64,000 bases of DNA, from NCBI GenBank assembly GCA_020637195.1, contig JACJWK010000011.1:57710-121709 (forward strand). The letters are read 5' to 3'. Every line of letters starts with the position of its first letter. Position 1 is the first letter of the stretch. Positions 32,088 through 41,231 of this stretch are shown here, in pieces. The position numbers and the translations under genes are program-made. The notes below the pieces were generated by a model that did not search any database, was not told where the DNA came from, and saw nothing but the letters and a program-made list of their open reading frames with translations. The DNA comes from Microthrixaceae bacterium. Lineage in GTDB: Bacteria > Actinomycetota > Acidimicrobiia > Acidimicrobiales > DATDAH01.

Positions 32088-34514
32088 CTAGCGCCGGCGC
32101 GCCACCGGGAAGGACCGCTCCTCGCACGGCGCCAAGGCGACCACCTCGCCCTCGATGCCGACCCGGATCGCCTGGGCGTTCGGGTGGGCGGTCACCGTGC
32201 ACTCGCCGTCCTCGACGTCGACGGTGACCGACGCCCCTCGGTACCCGACGTTGAAGCGGAGGCGCGCGATCTCGGGCGGCAGCGAGGGCTCGACCCACAG
32301 CACGCCGCCCCGGGGGCGCACGCCGCCGTAGCCCCGCTGGACGAGGTCGACCGTCCCGGCCATGGCACCGAGGTGGATCCCCTCCCGGACCGTGCCCCCG
32401 TCGCCGCCGGCGAGGTCGCTCTCGAGGGCGTCGGCGAACAGCGGCCACGACGCCTCCCGTCCCGCGCCCACCATGAGCCACGTGTGCACGACGCCGCTGA
32501 GGCTCGACCCGTGGGACGTGCGGTCGAGGTAGTACGCGGTGGTCCGGTCGAGCAGGTCCTGATCGACGTCGTAGCCCAGCCGGCCGAACAGCTCGATCAC
32601 CTCGTCGGCGGTCAGCAGGTAGAGCAGCATCAGCACGTCGGCCTGCTTCGACAGGCGGTACCGGTTGGTGCTGTCGCCCTCGGCCTCGAGCACCCGGTCG
32701 AGGCGCCGGATGTCGCCGTAGCGCTCGCGGTAGCCCTCCCAGTCGAGCTCGTCGAGGTCGCCGTAGCCCTCGAACTGGCTGATGACGCCGTCGTGGAACG
32801 GCACCCGGAGCCGGCGGCTGATGTCGTCCCACCGCGCCACCTCGGCCTCGTCGATGCCGAGCTTCTCGCGCAGCTCGCGGCAGCGGTGCTCGGTGACCAC
32901 CTCGCCGAGGGCGAGGGCCTTGGTCAGCACCCACGCCGCCATGACGTTCGTGTACGCGTTGTTGCGCAGGCCGGGCTCGTCGGCGCCCGGGTAGGCCTCG
33001 TGGTACTCGTCGGGCCCGACCACGCCGACGATGTCGTACCGGCCGTCGGGGGCCTGCTCGGCCATGCTGGCCCAGAACCGGGCGATCTCGAGCAGCAGCT
33101 CGGCGCCGTAGAACGACAGGAACTCGTAGCTGCCGGTGGCGTCGTAGTACTGCCAGACGTTGTAGGCGATGGCGATGTTGACGTGGCGCTGGAGGTGCGA
33201 GCCGTCGGGCAGCCACCGCCCCGAGTTGGGGTTGAGGTGCCAGGTCTGGGTCTCCTCCTCGCCGTTGCTGCCGCTCTGCCAGGGGAACATGGCTCCCCGG
33301 TACCCGGCCTCGGCCGCCGCCCGCCGCGCCTCGGGCAGTCGCCGGTAGCGGTACAGGAGCAGGCCCCGGGTGAGCTTGGGGAAGCGCAGGTTCAGGTACG
33401 GGAAGATGAACAGCTCGTCCCAGAAGATGTGGCCCCGGTACGCCTCGCCGTGCAGGCCCCGGGCCGGCACGCCGACGTCGAGGTCGGCGGTGTTCTTGGT
33501 GACGGTCTGGAGCAGGTGGAACAGGTTGACCCGCAGGGCGATCTCGGGCGGCGGGTCCTCGTCACCGTCGTCGATGTCGATGTCGATGTCGCCCCGCCGC
33601 CAGACGTGGGCCCACTGGAGCACGTGGGCCTCCTCGAGGGCGGCGGCGTCGGGCGCGGCGCCGAGCGTGCGCAGGGCGTCGACCGCCGGCTCGGTGATCG
33701 CCAGGTCGCGCGACGTGAACAGGCTCACGACCTTCTCGACCGTGACGGGAACCCCCTCGGCGAGGTCGAGGGCCAGGTCGTGCGCCACGAGGCCGCCGTC
33801 GAGCACGGGCCCAGGGGCGTCGCCTCCCGCGCCGTCCACCACCCGGGTGCGGGCCGCGACCGCCACCCGGACCTTCGACTGGGTGGTCTGCACCTCCACC
33901 AGGACCGTCTCGTCGTCCACCGGCTCGGCCCGCAGCACCTCGAGGTGGGTCGACGCCAGGGTGCGGTAGCGGTCGACGTTGGCGTTCTCGACGTCGCCGT
34001 CGATGCCGGAGCGGACGGTGAGCGGGCCGGTCCAGTTCTCGGCGGTGAAGGTGGTGATCAGCGCGGCGAGGTGGGGCTCGCCGTGGTGCACGAAGCGCCG
34101 CTGCTCCACCCGGGTGATGCGGCCCTCGTCGTCACGGAAGCGCACGAGCCGCCGCAGCACCGCCTGGTGGGTGTCGAGCTCGACCTCGTGGTCGAGCAGG
34201 TCCGACGCTCCGGCCGCGAACCACGGCCCACCGTCGACGCGGAACCCGAGCAGCAACCAGTTGGGCAGGTTGACGAGGCTCTCGTTGGTGACGGTGCGGC
34301 CCTTCACCTCGTCGTCGAGGCGGTTGTAGACGCCGGCGACGTAGGTGCCGGGGTAGTGCACGCCGTCGGCGCTCGCCTCCGGCGCCGCGCCCCGCACGGA
34401 CCAGTAGCCGTTGGCCAGTGTGGCCAGTGCCTCGCGACGGCCCTCGTCGTCGGGCTCGAAGCCCTCGAACCGCAGGCACCAGTGCCCCGGAAGGGCTTCG
34501 GCGCTGAGGGTCAC
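32088..34514 (-). CDS. GH65 family glycoside phosphorylase (trehalose/maltose/kojibiose type)
   Basis: An 808-residue GH65 protein. The N-terminal beta-sandwich (EALATLANGYWSVRGAAPEA, GTYVAGVYNRL) is followed by the (alpha/alpha)6 catalytic barrel with GEAYRGHIFWDELFIFPYL and FPWQSGSNGEEETQ. The acid catalyst lies in VVGPDEYHEAYPG (Glu of DEYHE). Next come NNAYTNVMAAW and KQADVLMLLYL, then a short C-terminal beta-domain. Family members split alpha-glucosidic disaccharides with phosphate, releasing beta-glucose 1-phosphate. The GTG overlaps the stop of the beta-phosphoglucomutase-like gene by 4 bases, which fits that chemistry, since this partner converts beta-glucose 1-phosphate to glucose 6-phosphate. 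The sugar cannot be read from the sequence. Confidence 0.92.
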   Translation of the reverse strand: MTLSAEALPGHWCLRFEGFEPDDEGRREALATLANGYWSVRGAAPEASADGVHYPGTYVAGVYNRLDDEVKGRTVTNESLVNLPNWLLLGFRVDGGPWFAAGASDLLDHEVELDTHQAVLRRLVRFRDDEGRITRVEQRRFVHHGEPHLAALITTFTAENWTGPLTVRSGIDGDVENANVDRYRTLASTHLEVLRAEPVDDETVLVEVQTTQSKVRVAVAARTRVVDGAGGDAPGPVLDGGLVAHDLALDLAEGVPVTVEKVVSLFTSRDLAITEPAVDALRTLGAAPDAAALEEAHVLQWAHVWRRGDIDIDIDDGDEDPPPEIALRVNLFHLLQTVTKNTADLDVGVPARGLHGEAYRGHIFWDELFIFPYLNLRFPKLTRGLLLYRYRRLPEARRAAAEAGYRGAMFPWQSGSNGEEETQTWHLNPNSGRWLPDGSHLQRHVNIAIAYNVWQYYDATGSYEFLSFYGAELLLEIARFWASMAEQAPDGRYDIVGVVGPDEYHEAYPGADEPGLRNNAYTNVMAAWVLTKALALGEVVTEHRCRELREKLGIDEAEVARWDDISRRLRVPFHDGVISQFEGYGDLDELDWEGYRERYGDIRRLDRVLEAEGDSTNRYRLSKQADVLMLLYLLTADEVIELFGRLGYDVDQDLLDRTTAYYLDRTSHGSSLSGVVHTWLMVGAGREASWPLFADALESDLAGGDGGTVREGIHLGAMAGTVDLVQRGYGGVRPRGGVLWVEPSLPPEIARLRFNVGYRGASVTVDVEDGECTVTAHPNAQAIRVGIEGEVVALAPCEERSFPVARRR

Positions 34515-35269
34515 GGTCGCCCTCCGTTCGGGTCGAGCACGAGCTCGTCCAGGTCGCCGACCACGACGTGGGCGCCGGCGTCGCGCAGCGCGGCGGCCTG
34601 CCCCACGCGGTCGAGGCCCACCACCAGGCCGAACCCGCCCCGCCGGCCGGCCTCGACGCCGGCCACGGCGTCCTCGACCACCACGGCTCGCTCGGGATCC
34701 ACGCCCATCCGATCGGCCGCGACGAGGAAGAGTGCAGGATCGGGCTTGCCCGCGAGCCCGAGGCGGTCGCTCTCGACGCCGTCGACGATGGCGGCGAACC
34801 GCTCCCGCACGCCGGCCACCCCGAGCACGTCGCGGGCGTTGCGACTGGCCGACACCGCCACCGCCGGGCGCTCGGCCGCGTCGAGGCGGTCGAGGAGGCG
34901 CACCGCGTCGGGGAACGCGTCCACGCCGTCGCGTGCCAGTCGCTCCTGGAAGTGGGCGTCCTTCGCGTTGCCCAGGCCGCACACGGTCTCGGTGCCGGGC
35001 TCGTCGTCGGGCGCGCCGCCGGGCAGCTCGATGCCCCGGGCGGCGAGGAAGCTGCGCACGCCGTCGTACCGGGGCTTGCCGTCGACGAGGGCGAGGTACT
35101 CCCCCACCGCGTCGAACGGCTCGTGGTGGCGCCCCTCGCGCTCGCCGCGGCGAGCCAGGTACTCGTCGAAGAGCTCCTTCCAGGCGGCGGCGTGCACCAC
35201 CGCGGTGTCGGTGAGGACGCCGTCGGTGTCGAAGACGATCAGCGAGTACGGGTGCAGCGACGTGGTCAT
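34511..35269 (-). CDS. Beta-phosphoglucomutase-like HAD hydrolase
   Basis: A 252-residue HAD-superfamily protein. Motif I is IVFDTDGVLTDTAVVHAAAW (nucleophile Asp and Asp+2), motif II is AVSASRN, the lysine is in LAGKPDPALFL and motif IV is VVVEDAVAGVEAGRRGGFG. The cap domain contains GKPRYDGVRSFLAARGIELP, typical of beta-phosphoglucomutase homologues linked to GH65 enzymes. The ATG overlaps the upstream P-type ATPase stop by ATGA, and the stop overlaps the GH65 start by GTGA. A phosphatase of another sugar phosphate is the alternative. Confidence 0.88.
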   Translation of the reverse strand: MTTSLHPYSLIVFDTDGVLTDTAVVHAAAWKELFDEYLARRGEREGRHHEPFDAVGEYLALVDGKPRYDGVRSFLAARGIELPGGAPDDEPGTETVCGLGNAKDAHFQERLARDGVDAFPDAVRLLDRLDAAERPAVAVSASRNARDVLGVAGVRERFAAIVDGVESDRLGLAGKPDPALFLVAADRMGVDPERAVVVEDAVAGVEAGRRGGFGLVVGLDRVGQAAALRDAGAHVVVGDLDELVLDPNGGRP

Positions 35270-37911
35270 ACGCCGATCCCGAGCGAGGTAGGCCCCGGAG
35301 CGGCGCCGTGGAGGGGACCGTGGCGCCGGCGGCGGGCCCGGCGGCGCACCGCCGCCTTGGCGGCGGCGTCGGTGAGCAACAGCGCGGGGGCGGCGAGCGC
35401 CACCACGACCCATCCCGCGACGGGTGGCGCCTGCTGGCCCAGCACGCCCGCCACGGGAGGCAGGCCGAGGAACGCGGCGGCGACGAGCACCTCGAAGCCG
35501 ACCGCCCACAGGAGCAGGCGGTTGCTGGCCCAACCCAGTGCGCCCGGCCAGCGGCTGGCGCTGCGGCAGGCGAAGGCGTTGGCGAGCTGCCCGGCCACGA
35601 CGGCGGCGAACGCCGCCCCCGAGGCCCCGAGCAGGACGTCGCCCTCGGGGAAGGCGTCACCGGGGCGCCACCCGGCGGCCAGGAACACGGCGAGGAAGGC
35701 CATCATCTCCATGATGGCCTCGGTGGGGCCCAGCACCCCGAACACCCGTGTCGCGACGGTGCGGTTGATCAGCCGACCCGACGTGGGCGGGCGGTCGAGC
35801 ACGCCGGGGGCCGGGCGCTCGCCCCCGAGGGCCACGGCGGGCAGCGTGTCGGTGCCGATGTCGAGGGCCAGCACCTGGAGCACTCCCAGCGCCAGGGGGA
35901 ACCGGCCACCGGACAGGGCCCACACGAGGAACGGCGTCAGCTCGGCGACGTTGTCCGTGAGGTGGTACGTCAGGAAGCGCCGCATGTTGGCGAACGTGGC
36001 GCGACCCTGCTCCACCGCGGCGACGATGGTGGCGAAGTCGTCGTCGAGCAGGACGAGGTCGGCGGCGTCGCGGGCGACGTCGGTGCCGGAGCGGCCCATG
36101 GCCACGCCGATGTCCGCCTCCTGCAGCGCGGGGCCGTCGTTGACGCCGTCGCCGGTCATGGCCACGACGTGGCCCCGACGCCGCAACGCCCGGGCGATGC
36201 GCAGCTTGTCCTCGGGGGACACCCGGCTCAGCACGATCCCGTCGTGGTCGATCAGCGCCCCCAGGAGCTGGTCGTCATCGGGGAGCTCGGCGCCGGTCAG
36301 CACCGGGTCGTGGGAGCGGCGCAGGCCCACCTCGTCGGCGATGGCCCGAGCCGTCTCGGGATGGTCGCCGGTGACCATGGCGACGGCGATGCCCGCCCGC
36401 CGGCACGCGACCAGCGCGTGCGCGGCGCCGACACGAGGCGGGTCCTCGAAGGCCAGCAGGCCCACGAGCTCGAGATCGCGCTCGGCGTCGTCGGCGGTGG
36501 TGGCGCCCGTGTCGGCGCGCCGGGCGACCGCGAGCACCCGCAGCCCGCGGGCGGACAACTCGTCGAGCGCGCTCGACGCCCCCTCGACCGGGGCGGATCG
36601 CGGCAGCACCCCGTCGGGCGCCCCCTTGACCAGCAGCCAGCCGTCGCGCACCACCGACATTCGTCGACGGCGCGGGTCGAACGGGAACTGGCGCTCCGGC
36701 GCCGGGCGGCCCACGACGTCGCCGTCCACGCCCAGGCGCCGGGCAAGCACGTCGATGGCCACCTCCATCGGGTCGCCCTGGGTCGTCCACTCGCCGTCGC
36801 GCTGGACCGCATGCCCCGTGGAGCAGCCCTGTGCCACCTGGGCCACCAGTTCGGCCGCCGCCCGGGCGTCGAGGCCGTCGGCGACCACACGAGCCCGGGG
36901 GCCGTAGCCCTCCCCCTCGACCCCGACCTCGCCCACCGGGGTCCACACCGTCACGACCTGCATCTGGTTGCGGGTGAGGGTCCCCGTCTTGTCGGAGCAG
37001 ATGAAGGTCGTCGAGCCGAGGGTCTCGACCGACTCGAGACGGCGCACGAGCGCCTGGCGTTCGGCCATCCGCTGGGCGCCGACCGCCAGCGACAGCGTCA
37101 TCGTGGGCAGCAGGCTCTCCGGGACCAGCGCGACCGTCACCCCGATGGCGAAGAGGAAGCCGTCGCCGGCCGGCTCGCCCAGCAGCAGGGCGAACACGAA
37201 GAACACCCCGCCCACCGTGAGCGCGATGGCGGCCAGGGTGCGCACGACCCGCTGGATCTCGCGGTGCAGCGGCGTTCGCGGGCGCTTCGCCTCGGTGGTG
37301 AGCCGGGCGATGGCCGCCAGCCGCGTGCGGGCGCCGGTGGCGGTGACCGTCCCCGTGGCGGCCCCCTCCACCAGGAAGGTCCCGGCGAGCAGCGGGTCAC
37401 CGACGTCGGCCCCCGCAGCGGCGCTCTCCCCGGTCAGGAGCGACGTGTCCACGAGCACGCCGTGCGCCTCGTCGACGCGGAGGTCGGCCGAGACGCGGTC
37501 CCCGGGCTCGAGGAGCACGACGTCACCCACCACGAGCCCCGTCGCGTCCACGTCGACGTGACGGCCGTCCCGCACCACCGTGCACCGCTGGGGCAGCAGT
37601 CGGCGCAGGCTCGCCGCGGCCCGCTCCGCCCGGTGCTCCTGGGCGAACGCGAACAGGCCGTTGCACACGATCACGGCCACGATGGCGATCGCCAACGCGA
37701 CCAGCCCGGCCGCCACGGCCAGCCCGCTGGCCACCCACAGCATCCCGGCGAAGAAGTTGAAGAGCTCGCCGAGCAGTCGGCGCCACGCCGGGACGGCACG
37801 CGGTGGCGGCAGCTCGTTGGGGCCTTCGGCGACCAACCGACGAGCCGCCTCCTCGACGGTCAGCCCCGTCGGCGGGAGGGGCGCACCGACCGGCGCCGCG
37901 GCTGCGGGCAT
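35266..37911 (-). CDS. P-type cation-transporting ATPase
   Basis: An 881-residue P-type ATPase of the type II/III size class without an N-terminal heavy-metal domain. The actuator loop has VDTSLLTGES, the phosphorylation site is CSDKTGTLTRNQM, nucleotide-binding segments are LLVKGAPDGVL and TGDHPETARA, and the hinge is TGDGVNDGPAL. M4 reads ALVPESLLPT instead of the usual PEGLP. M5-M6 have YHLTDNVAELTPFLVWAL and LALDIGTDTLPAVALG, with acidic residues in the membrane that imply cation transport. The ion cannot be named. ATG 37911 is chosen just ahead of the first conserved region; AGGGGA lies upstream. It heads a coupled operon with the HAD and GH65 genes. Confidence 0.9.
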   Translation of the reverse strand: MPAAAAPVGAPLPPTGLTVEEAARRLVAEGPNELPPPRAVPAWRRLLGELFNFFAGMLWVASGLAVAAGLVALAIAIVAVIVCNGLFAFAQEHRAERAAASLRRLLPQRCTVVRDGRHVDVDATGLVVGDVVLLEPGDRVSADLRVDEAHGVLVDTSLLTGESAAAGADVGDPLLAGTFLVEGAATGTVTATGARTRLAAIARLTTEAKRPRTPLHREIQRVVRTLAAIALTVGGVFFVFALLLGEPAGDGFLFAIGVTVALVPESLLPTMTLSLAVGAQRMAERQALVRRLESVETLGSTTFICSDKTGTLTRNQMQVVTVWTPVGEVGVEGEGYGPRARVVADGLDARAAAELVAQVAQGCSTGHAVQRDGEWTTQGDPMEVAIDVLARRLGVDGDVVGRPAPERQFPFDPRRRRMSVVRDGWLLVKGAPDGVLPRSAPVEGASSALDELSARGLRVLAVARRADTGATTADDAERDLELVGLLAFEDPPRVGAAHALVACRRAGIAVAMVTGDHPETARAIADEVGLRRSHDPVLTGAELPDDDQLLGALIDHDGIVLSRVSPEDKLRIARALRRRGHVVAMTGDGVNDGPALQEADIGVAMGRSGTDVARDAADLVLLDDDFATIVAAVEQGRATFANMRRFLTYHLTDNVAELTPFLVWALSGGRFPLALGVLQVLALDIGTDTLPAVALGGERPAPGVLDRPPTSGRLINRTVATRVFGVLGPTEAIMEMMAFLAVFLAAGWRPGDAFPEGDVLLGASGAAFAAVVAGQLANAFACRSASRWPGALGWASNRLLLWAVGFEVLVAAAFLGLPPVAGVLGQQAPPVAGWVVVALAAPALLLTDAAAKAAVRRRARRRRHGPLHGAAPGPTSLGIGV

Positions 37912-37991
37912 GGCCAGAACTCTTCCCCTCGCCGCCAGGCGCGTACAGGGTCGATGGTCCCGGCGCGCGACGGCGCGACGGGGTGGCCGGC

Positions 37992-39551
37992 TCAGCGCTG
38001 CGCCGGCACGGGACGGTCGAGCTGTTGGACCGCCAGCAGGATCTTGGCCTCGTCCGCCCATCCCTGCTCGTTGCGCAGCGCCAGGGTGGTGAGGCGCAGC
38101 ACGGCGTGGCGGTACGTGACCACGGCGTCGATGCGGTCGTCGTCCTGGTGGAGCACCTCGTGGTCCAGCATGGTGCCGAACGTGGCCGTGCTCAGGCCCT
38201 GGAGGCCCTGTACGGACCCGCCCACCAGTTGGTCCGCCTCGTCACCGAGGAGGACGACCAGGCTGGGCGAGCTGGCCGACACCCGGTCGTCGGGGCCGAT
38301 GGTGAGCTCGTGGACCACCCCGTCGTGCGCGAGCGGCAACAGGTCGGCGCGGGCCGCCTGCTCGTCGTGGGGCCCCGACCCGGACCGACGGAACGACATG
38401 ACGTTGTACGCGGCGCCGCCGAACTCCGAGGTGGGGTCGTCCACGACGGCACCCGCCTCGGCCCAGTCCCGGATGCGGGCGAGCTCGCGCTCCCAGACGT
38501 GGGCGTTGAGCGTCAGCTGCGGCCGGACGACCGGGTCCTGTGCCTCGAGCCGCGCCAGGACCTCGCGAAGCTCGGCCACGGGCAGGCGGGCGATGCTGCA
38601 GTGCCCGGGCTGGCGCACCACCGAGACGTTGACCGGGATGCCCCGCTGGTCCGCCCACAGCAGGTAGTCGGCGAACTCGTGGTGGTTCTGCACCATCAGG
38701 CAGTGGTTCATGGCCACCTGCGTGCCGACCCGGGCGGCGTAGTCGCGGTAGCGCTCGACGTTGGCGAACGTCTCCTCGAAGTCGGCGTCCACGCGGACGG
38801 CCTCGTAGGTCTCCTTCGTGATGCCGTCGATCGAGAACGCGAACGACATCGGGACCCGCTCGAGGATGTCCTCCACCCGCCGGTTCCACTGGGTGGCGTT
38901 GGTGACGACGACCACCTCGCACGTCGGAGCGACCTCGGCGAGGAGCTCCCAGACCCGGTAGTTCTCGGGCGCCATGAAGGGCTCGCCACCCGCGAACTGG
39001 GCGCGCGTGAGGTGCGGCAGGAACTCGGCGAGGTCCTCGAAGAACTGGTCGCCGTAGGGCTTGGGCAGCGGGGCGCGCCCCTCGCGCTTGGCCCGGATGG
39101 ACGAGGAGAGGTCGCCGTTGCACTGGATGCACTGGAGGTTGCAGGCGTTGCTCAGGTTGAACTCGGCGAGCCGGGGCCACCGACGAGACGCAGGGTCGTC
39201 GGTGAGGTGGCCGGCGTGGACGTCGAAGCGGGCGGGGATGGAGGTGGCCCGCCCCTCGATCGCCACCTGCGCCTCGCACCCCCGGCAGCCGAGCGAGTAG
39301 TCGTCGGCCGCCAACGCCGTCCGCAGCGACTCGGCGGCGGCGCCGTCCCAGATCTCGCGGAGGCGCTGCTCGGCGACGTTGCCGAGCGAGTGGTTGAAGT
39401 TGTGGCAGCAGGCCCGCACGTCGCCGTCGGGCTGGAAGTAGAGCTGGATGGACGGCGCGTAGCACGCCGAGTGCGGGGCCGAGCCGACCGTCGGCGGCGG
39501 GGAGCCGCCGGCGTCTCGACGCCGACGCCCGAGGATGCGCACTCTCGCCAC
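37992..39551 (-). CDS. Radical SAM protein with N-terminal SPASM-like domain (second of a tandem pair)
   Basis: A 519-residue radical SAM enzyme with unusual domain order. Residues about 25-95 look like a SPASM/twitch domain (CYAPSIQLYFQPDGDVRACC, LGNVAEQRLREIWDGA, YSLGCRGCEAQ), which normally sits after the core. The radical SAM core follows with the cluster motif CNLQCIQC in NLSNACNLQCIQCNGDLSSS, then FAGGEPFMAPENYRV and FAFSIDGITKETYEAVR. A C-terminal region of about 120 residues is unlike known domains. GTG 39551 lies 7 bp after the stop of its paralogue, so they share an operon. The substrate is unknown and no precursor peptide gene is visible. Confidence 0.85.
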   Translation of the reverse strand: MARVRILGRRRRDAGGSPPPTVGSAPHSACYAPSIQLYFQPDGDVRACCHNFNHSLGNVAEQRLREIWDGAAAESLRTALAADDYSLGCRGCEAQVAIEGRATSIPARFDVHAGHLTDDPASRRWPRLAEFNLSNACNLQCIQCNGDLSSSIRAKREGRAPLPKPYGDQFFEDLAEFLPHLTRAQFAGGEPFMAPENYRVWELLAEVAPTCEVVVVTNATQWNRRVEDILERVPMSFAFSIDGITKETYEAVRVDADFEETFANVERYRDYAARVGTQVAMNHCLMVQNHHEFADYLLWADQRGIPVNVSVVRQPGHCSIARLPVAELREVLARLEAQDPVVRPQLTLNAHVWERELARIRDWAEAGAVVDDPTSEFGGAAYNVMSFRRSGSGPHDEQAARADLLPLAHDGVVHELTIGPDDRVSASSPSLVVLLGDEADQLVGGSVQGLQGLSTATFGTMLDHEVLHQDDDRIDAVVTYRHAVLRLTTLALRNEQGWADEAKILLAVQQLDRPVPAQR

Positions 39552-39558
39552 GGTCGAC

Positions 39559-41082
39559 TCAGCGCCTCGCGCCGACGAGGCGGTCGAGCGCCGCGGTCGA
39601 CGCTCCGAAGAGGTGGCCCTCGACCTGGATCGAGCGGAACGGCACGCGCTCGCCGTCGATCTCGAACCAGTAGGACATGCGCTGGACCCCGTCGTCGCCC
39701 GACTCCATCTCGAAGTCCCGGAAGCGCCCGAGGCGGTCGACGAGGTCGGGCAGGATCACCTCGTTGGCCCAGCCCACCCAGCGGTCGGGATCGAGCGGCG
39801 CGGCCCATCCGGGCGCCTCGACCGCCTCGACGATGCCGTCCTCGACCCGCAGCTCGATGAGCTCCTGGCCCGCCCACTCCCGCAGCTCGGCCCGCAGCGC
39901 CTCGAGCACCTCGGGCGGGACCGTGGGACGGGAGTTGATGCGGACGGGCATGCCGTCGGACTCGAGCAGGTCGAGCTGGCGCCGCAGCAGTGCCAGCTTC
40001 TCCTCCCACACGGGCCGGTTGCGGCCCAGGCGGTCGCGCAGGTCGGTGTCGCGGGCCTCGAGGGACTCGACCGCCACCCGCAGCTCGTCGGTGGGCAGGC
40101 GGAGGATGTCGTAGCGGGCGGGGAAGGTGACGGGGATGACGTCGACCCGCACGTCGAGCTCGTCGGCGCGCAGGAGCAGGTCGCCGAACTCGTGCCAGTT
40201 CTGGGGCATGAGGCAGAAGTTGATCGACACCGTGCCGCCGTAGCTGCGGGTGACGTCGAGGTAGTGACCGACGTTCACCCAGCACTGCTCGTGGTCGGCC
40301 CCCACCCGGATGGACTCGAACGTCTCCGGCGAGGCACCGTCGATCGAGACGGTGACGTCCATCTCGAGGGCCCGCAGGTAGTGCTCGACCCGCTCGTCCC
40401 ACATCGTGGTGTTGGTGACGACGTCGATCTTCGGGGTCCAGCCGTGCTCGATGAGCAGGTCGAAGACGCGCCGGGTCTCGCGGGCGAGGAAGGGCTCGCC
40501 GCCGGCGAAGCTGGCGTAGCGGACGTGGGGCAGGAAGTCGAGGAGCTCGTCGAAGAAGGCGTCGTCGTAGCGCGAAACCATCGGCGGGCGGTGCTCGCGC
40601 TGCGCCCGGATGGCCGACGACCGGTCGCCGTTGCACTGCACGCACTGGAGGTTGCAGGTGTTCGAGATGGCGAACTCCATGCGCAGCGGGTAGCGGTGGG
40701 GCCCCGGCGGCTCGTGCAGGTGGTCCCACATCGCCTCGATGCTCCCGGCCCGGTTGCCGATGGCCCGCTCGACACCGCACTCGTCGCAGCCGAGCGAGTA
40801 GTCGAGCGCGGCCAGCGCGTCGCCGATGCGCCGGCGCTCGGGGCTGTCCCAGATGTCGCGCAGCGTGTCCTCGCCGACGACGCCCAGCGCGTACTGGTCG
40901 TTGGCGCAGCACACGAGCACGCGACCGTCGGGCGTGAAGCGCAGGGTGGTGGCCGGGGCGGCGCAGACGGGGAGGCCGTCCTCGGCGAGGGGCGGTCCGG
41001 GCGGTGACGGCGCGGGCTCGGCCACGGCCGTGGACGGGCCGCCCGTGGCCCGGTCAGCTGTCCGCCTCCGCCTCCTGAACAT
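39559..41082 (-). CDS. Radical SAM protein with N-terminal SPASM-like domain (first of a tandem pair)
   Basis: A 507-residue paralogue of the next gene with the same inverted order: CAAPATTLRFTPDGRVLVCC, YALGVVGEDTLRDIWDSPE and YSLGCDECGVE form the SPASM-like part. The core has ISNTCNLQCVQCNGDRSSA (CxxxCxxC), FAGGEPFLARETRRVF and DVTVSIDGASPETFESIR. A Pro-rich 30-residue leader precedes the first Cys and there is a unique C-terminal domain (YWFEIDGERVPFRSIQVEGH). ATG 41082 is preferred over GTG 41088 because GGGGAG lies 5 nt before it. Both N-termini read basic (MFRRRRR / ILGRRRR), a sign of recent duplication. Peptide or glycan modification is a guess from the family. Confidence 0.85.
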   Translation of the reverse strand: MFRRRRRTADRATGGPSTAVAEPAPSPPGPPLAEDGLPVCAAPATTLRFTPDGRVLVCCANDQYALGVVGEDTLRDIWDSPERRRIGDALAALDYSLGCDECGVERAIGNRAGSIEAMWDHLHEPPGPHRYPLRMEFAISNTCNLQCVQCNGDRSSAIRAQREHRPPMVSRYDDAFFDELLDFLPHVRYASFAGGEPFLARETRRVFDLLIEHGWTPKIDVVTNTTMWDERVEHYLRALEMDVTVSIDGASPETFESIRVGADHEQCWVNVGHYLDVTRSYGGTVSINFCLMPQNWHEFGDLLLRADELDVRVDVIPVTFPARYDILRLPTDELRVAVESLEARDTDLRDRLGRNRPVWEEKLALLRRQLDLLESDGMPVRINSRPTVPPEVLEALRAELREWAGQELIELRVEDGIVEAVEAPGWAAPLDPDRWVGWANEVILPDLVDRLGRFRDFEMESGDDGVQRMSYWFEIDGERVPFRSIQVEGHLFGASTAALDRLVGARR

Positions 41083-41121
41083 GCGCACTCCCCGGGATCG
41101 GGTCCCCTCGACGGTGCGACG

Positions 41122-41127
41122 ATGGTA
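41122..41127 (-). promoter_or_regulatory. Putative -10 (TACCAT) for the radical SAM pair
   Basis: TACCAT on the minus strand would give a leader of about 33 nt containing GGGGAG ahead of ATG 41082. Confidence 0.35.
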
Positions 41128-41231
41128 CTCGCACCCGGTTCCCGGGACTCCTGCCCCTGGTCACGGCGACGCCGACCGTCGATGATGGGGGCCACGGCCC
41201 GGGACCGCCCCGTGCCGGGGAGGCGACCGCG

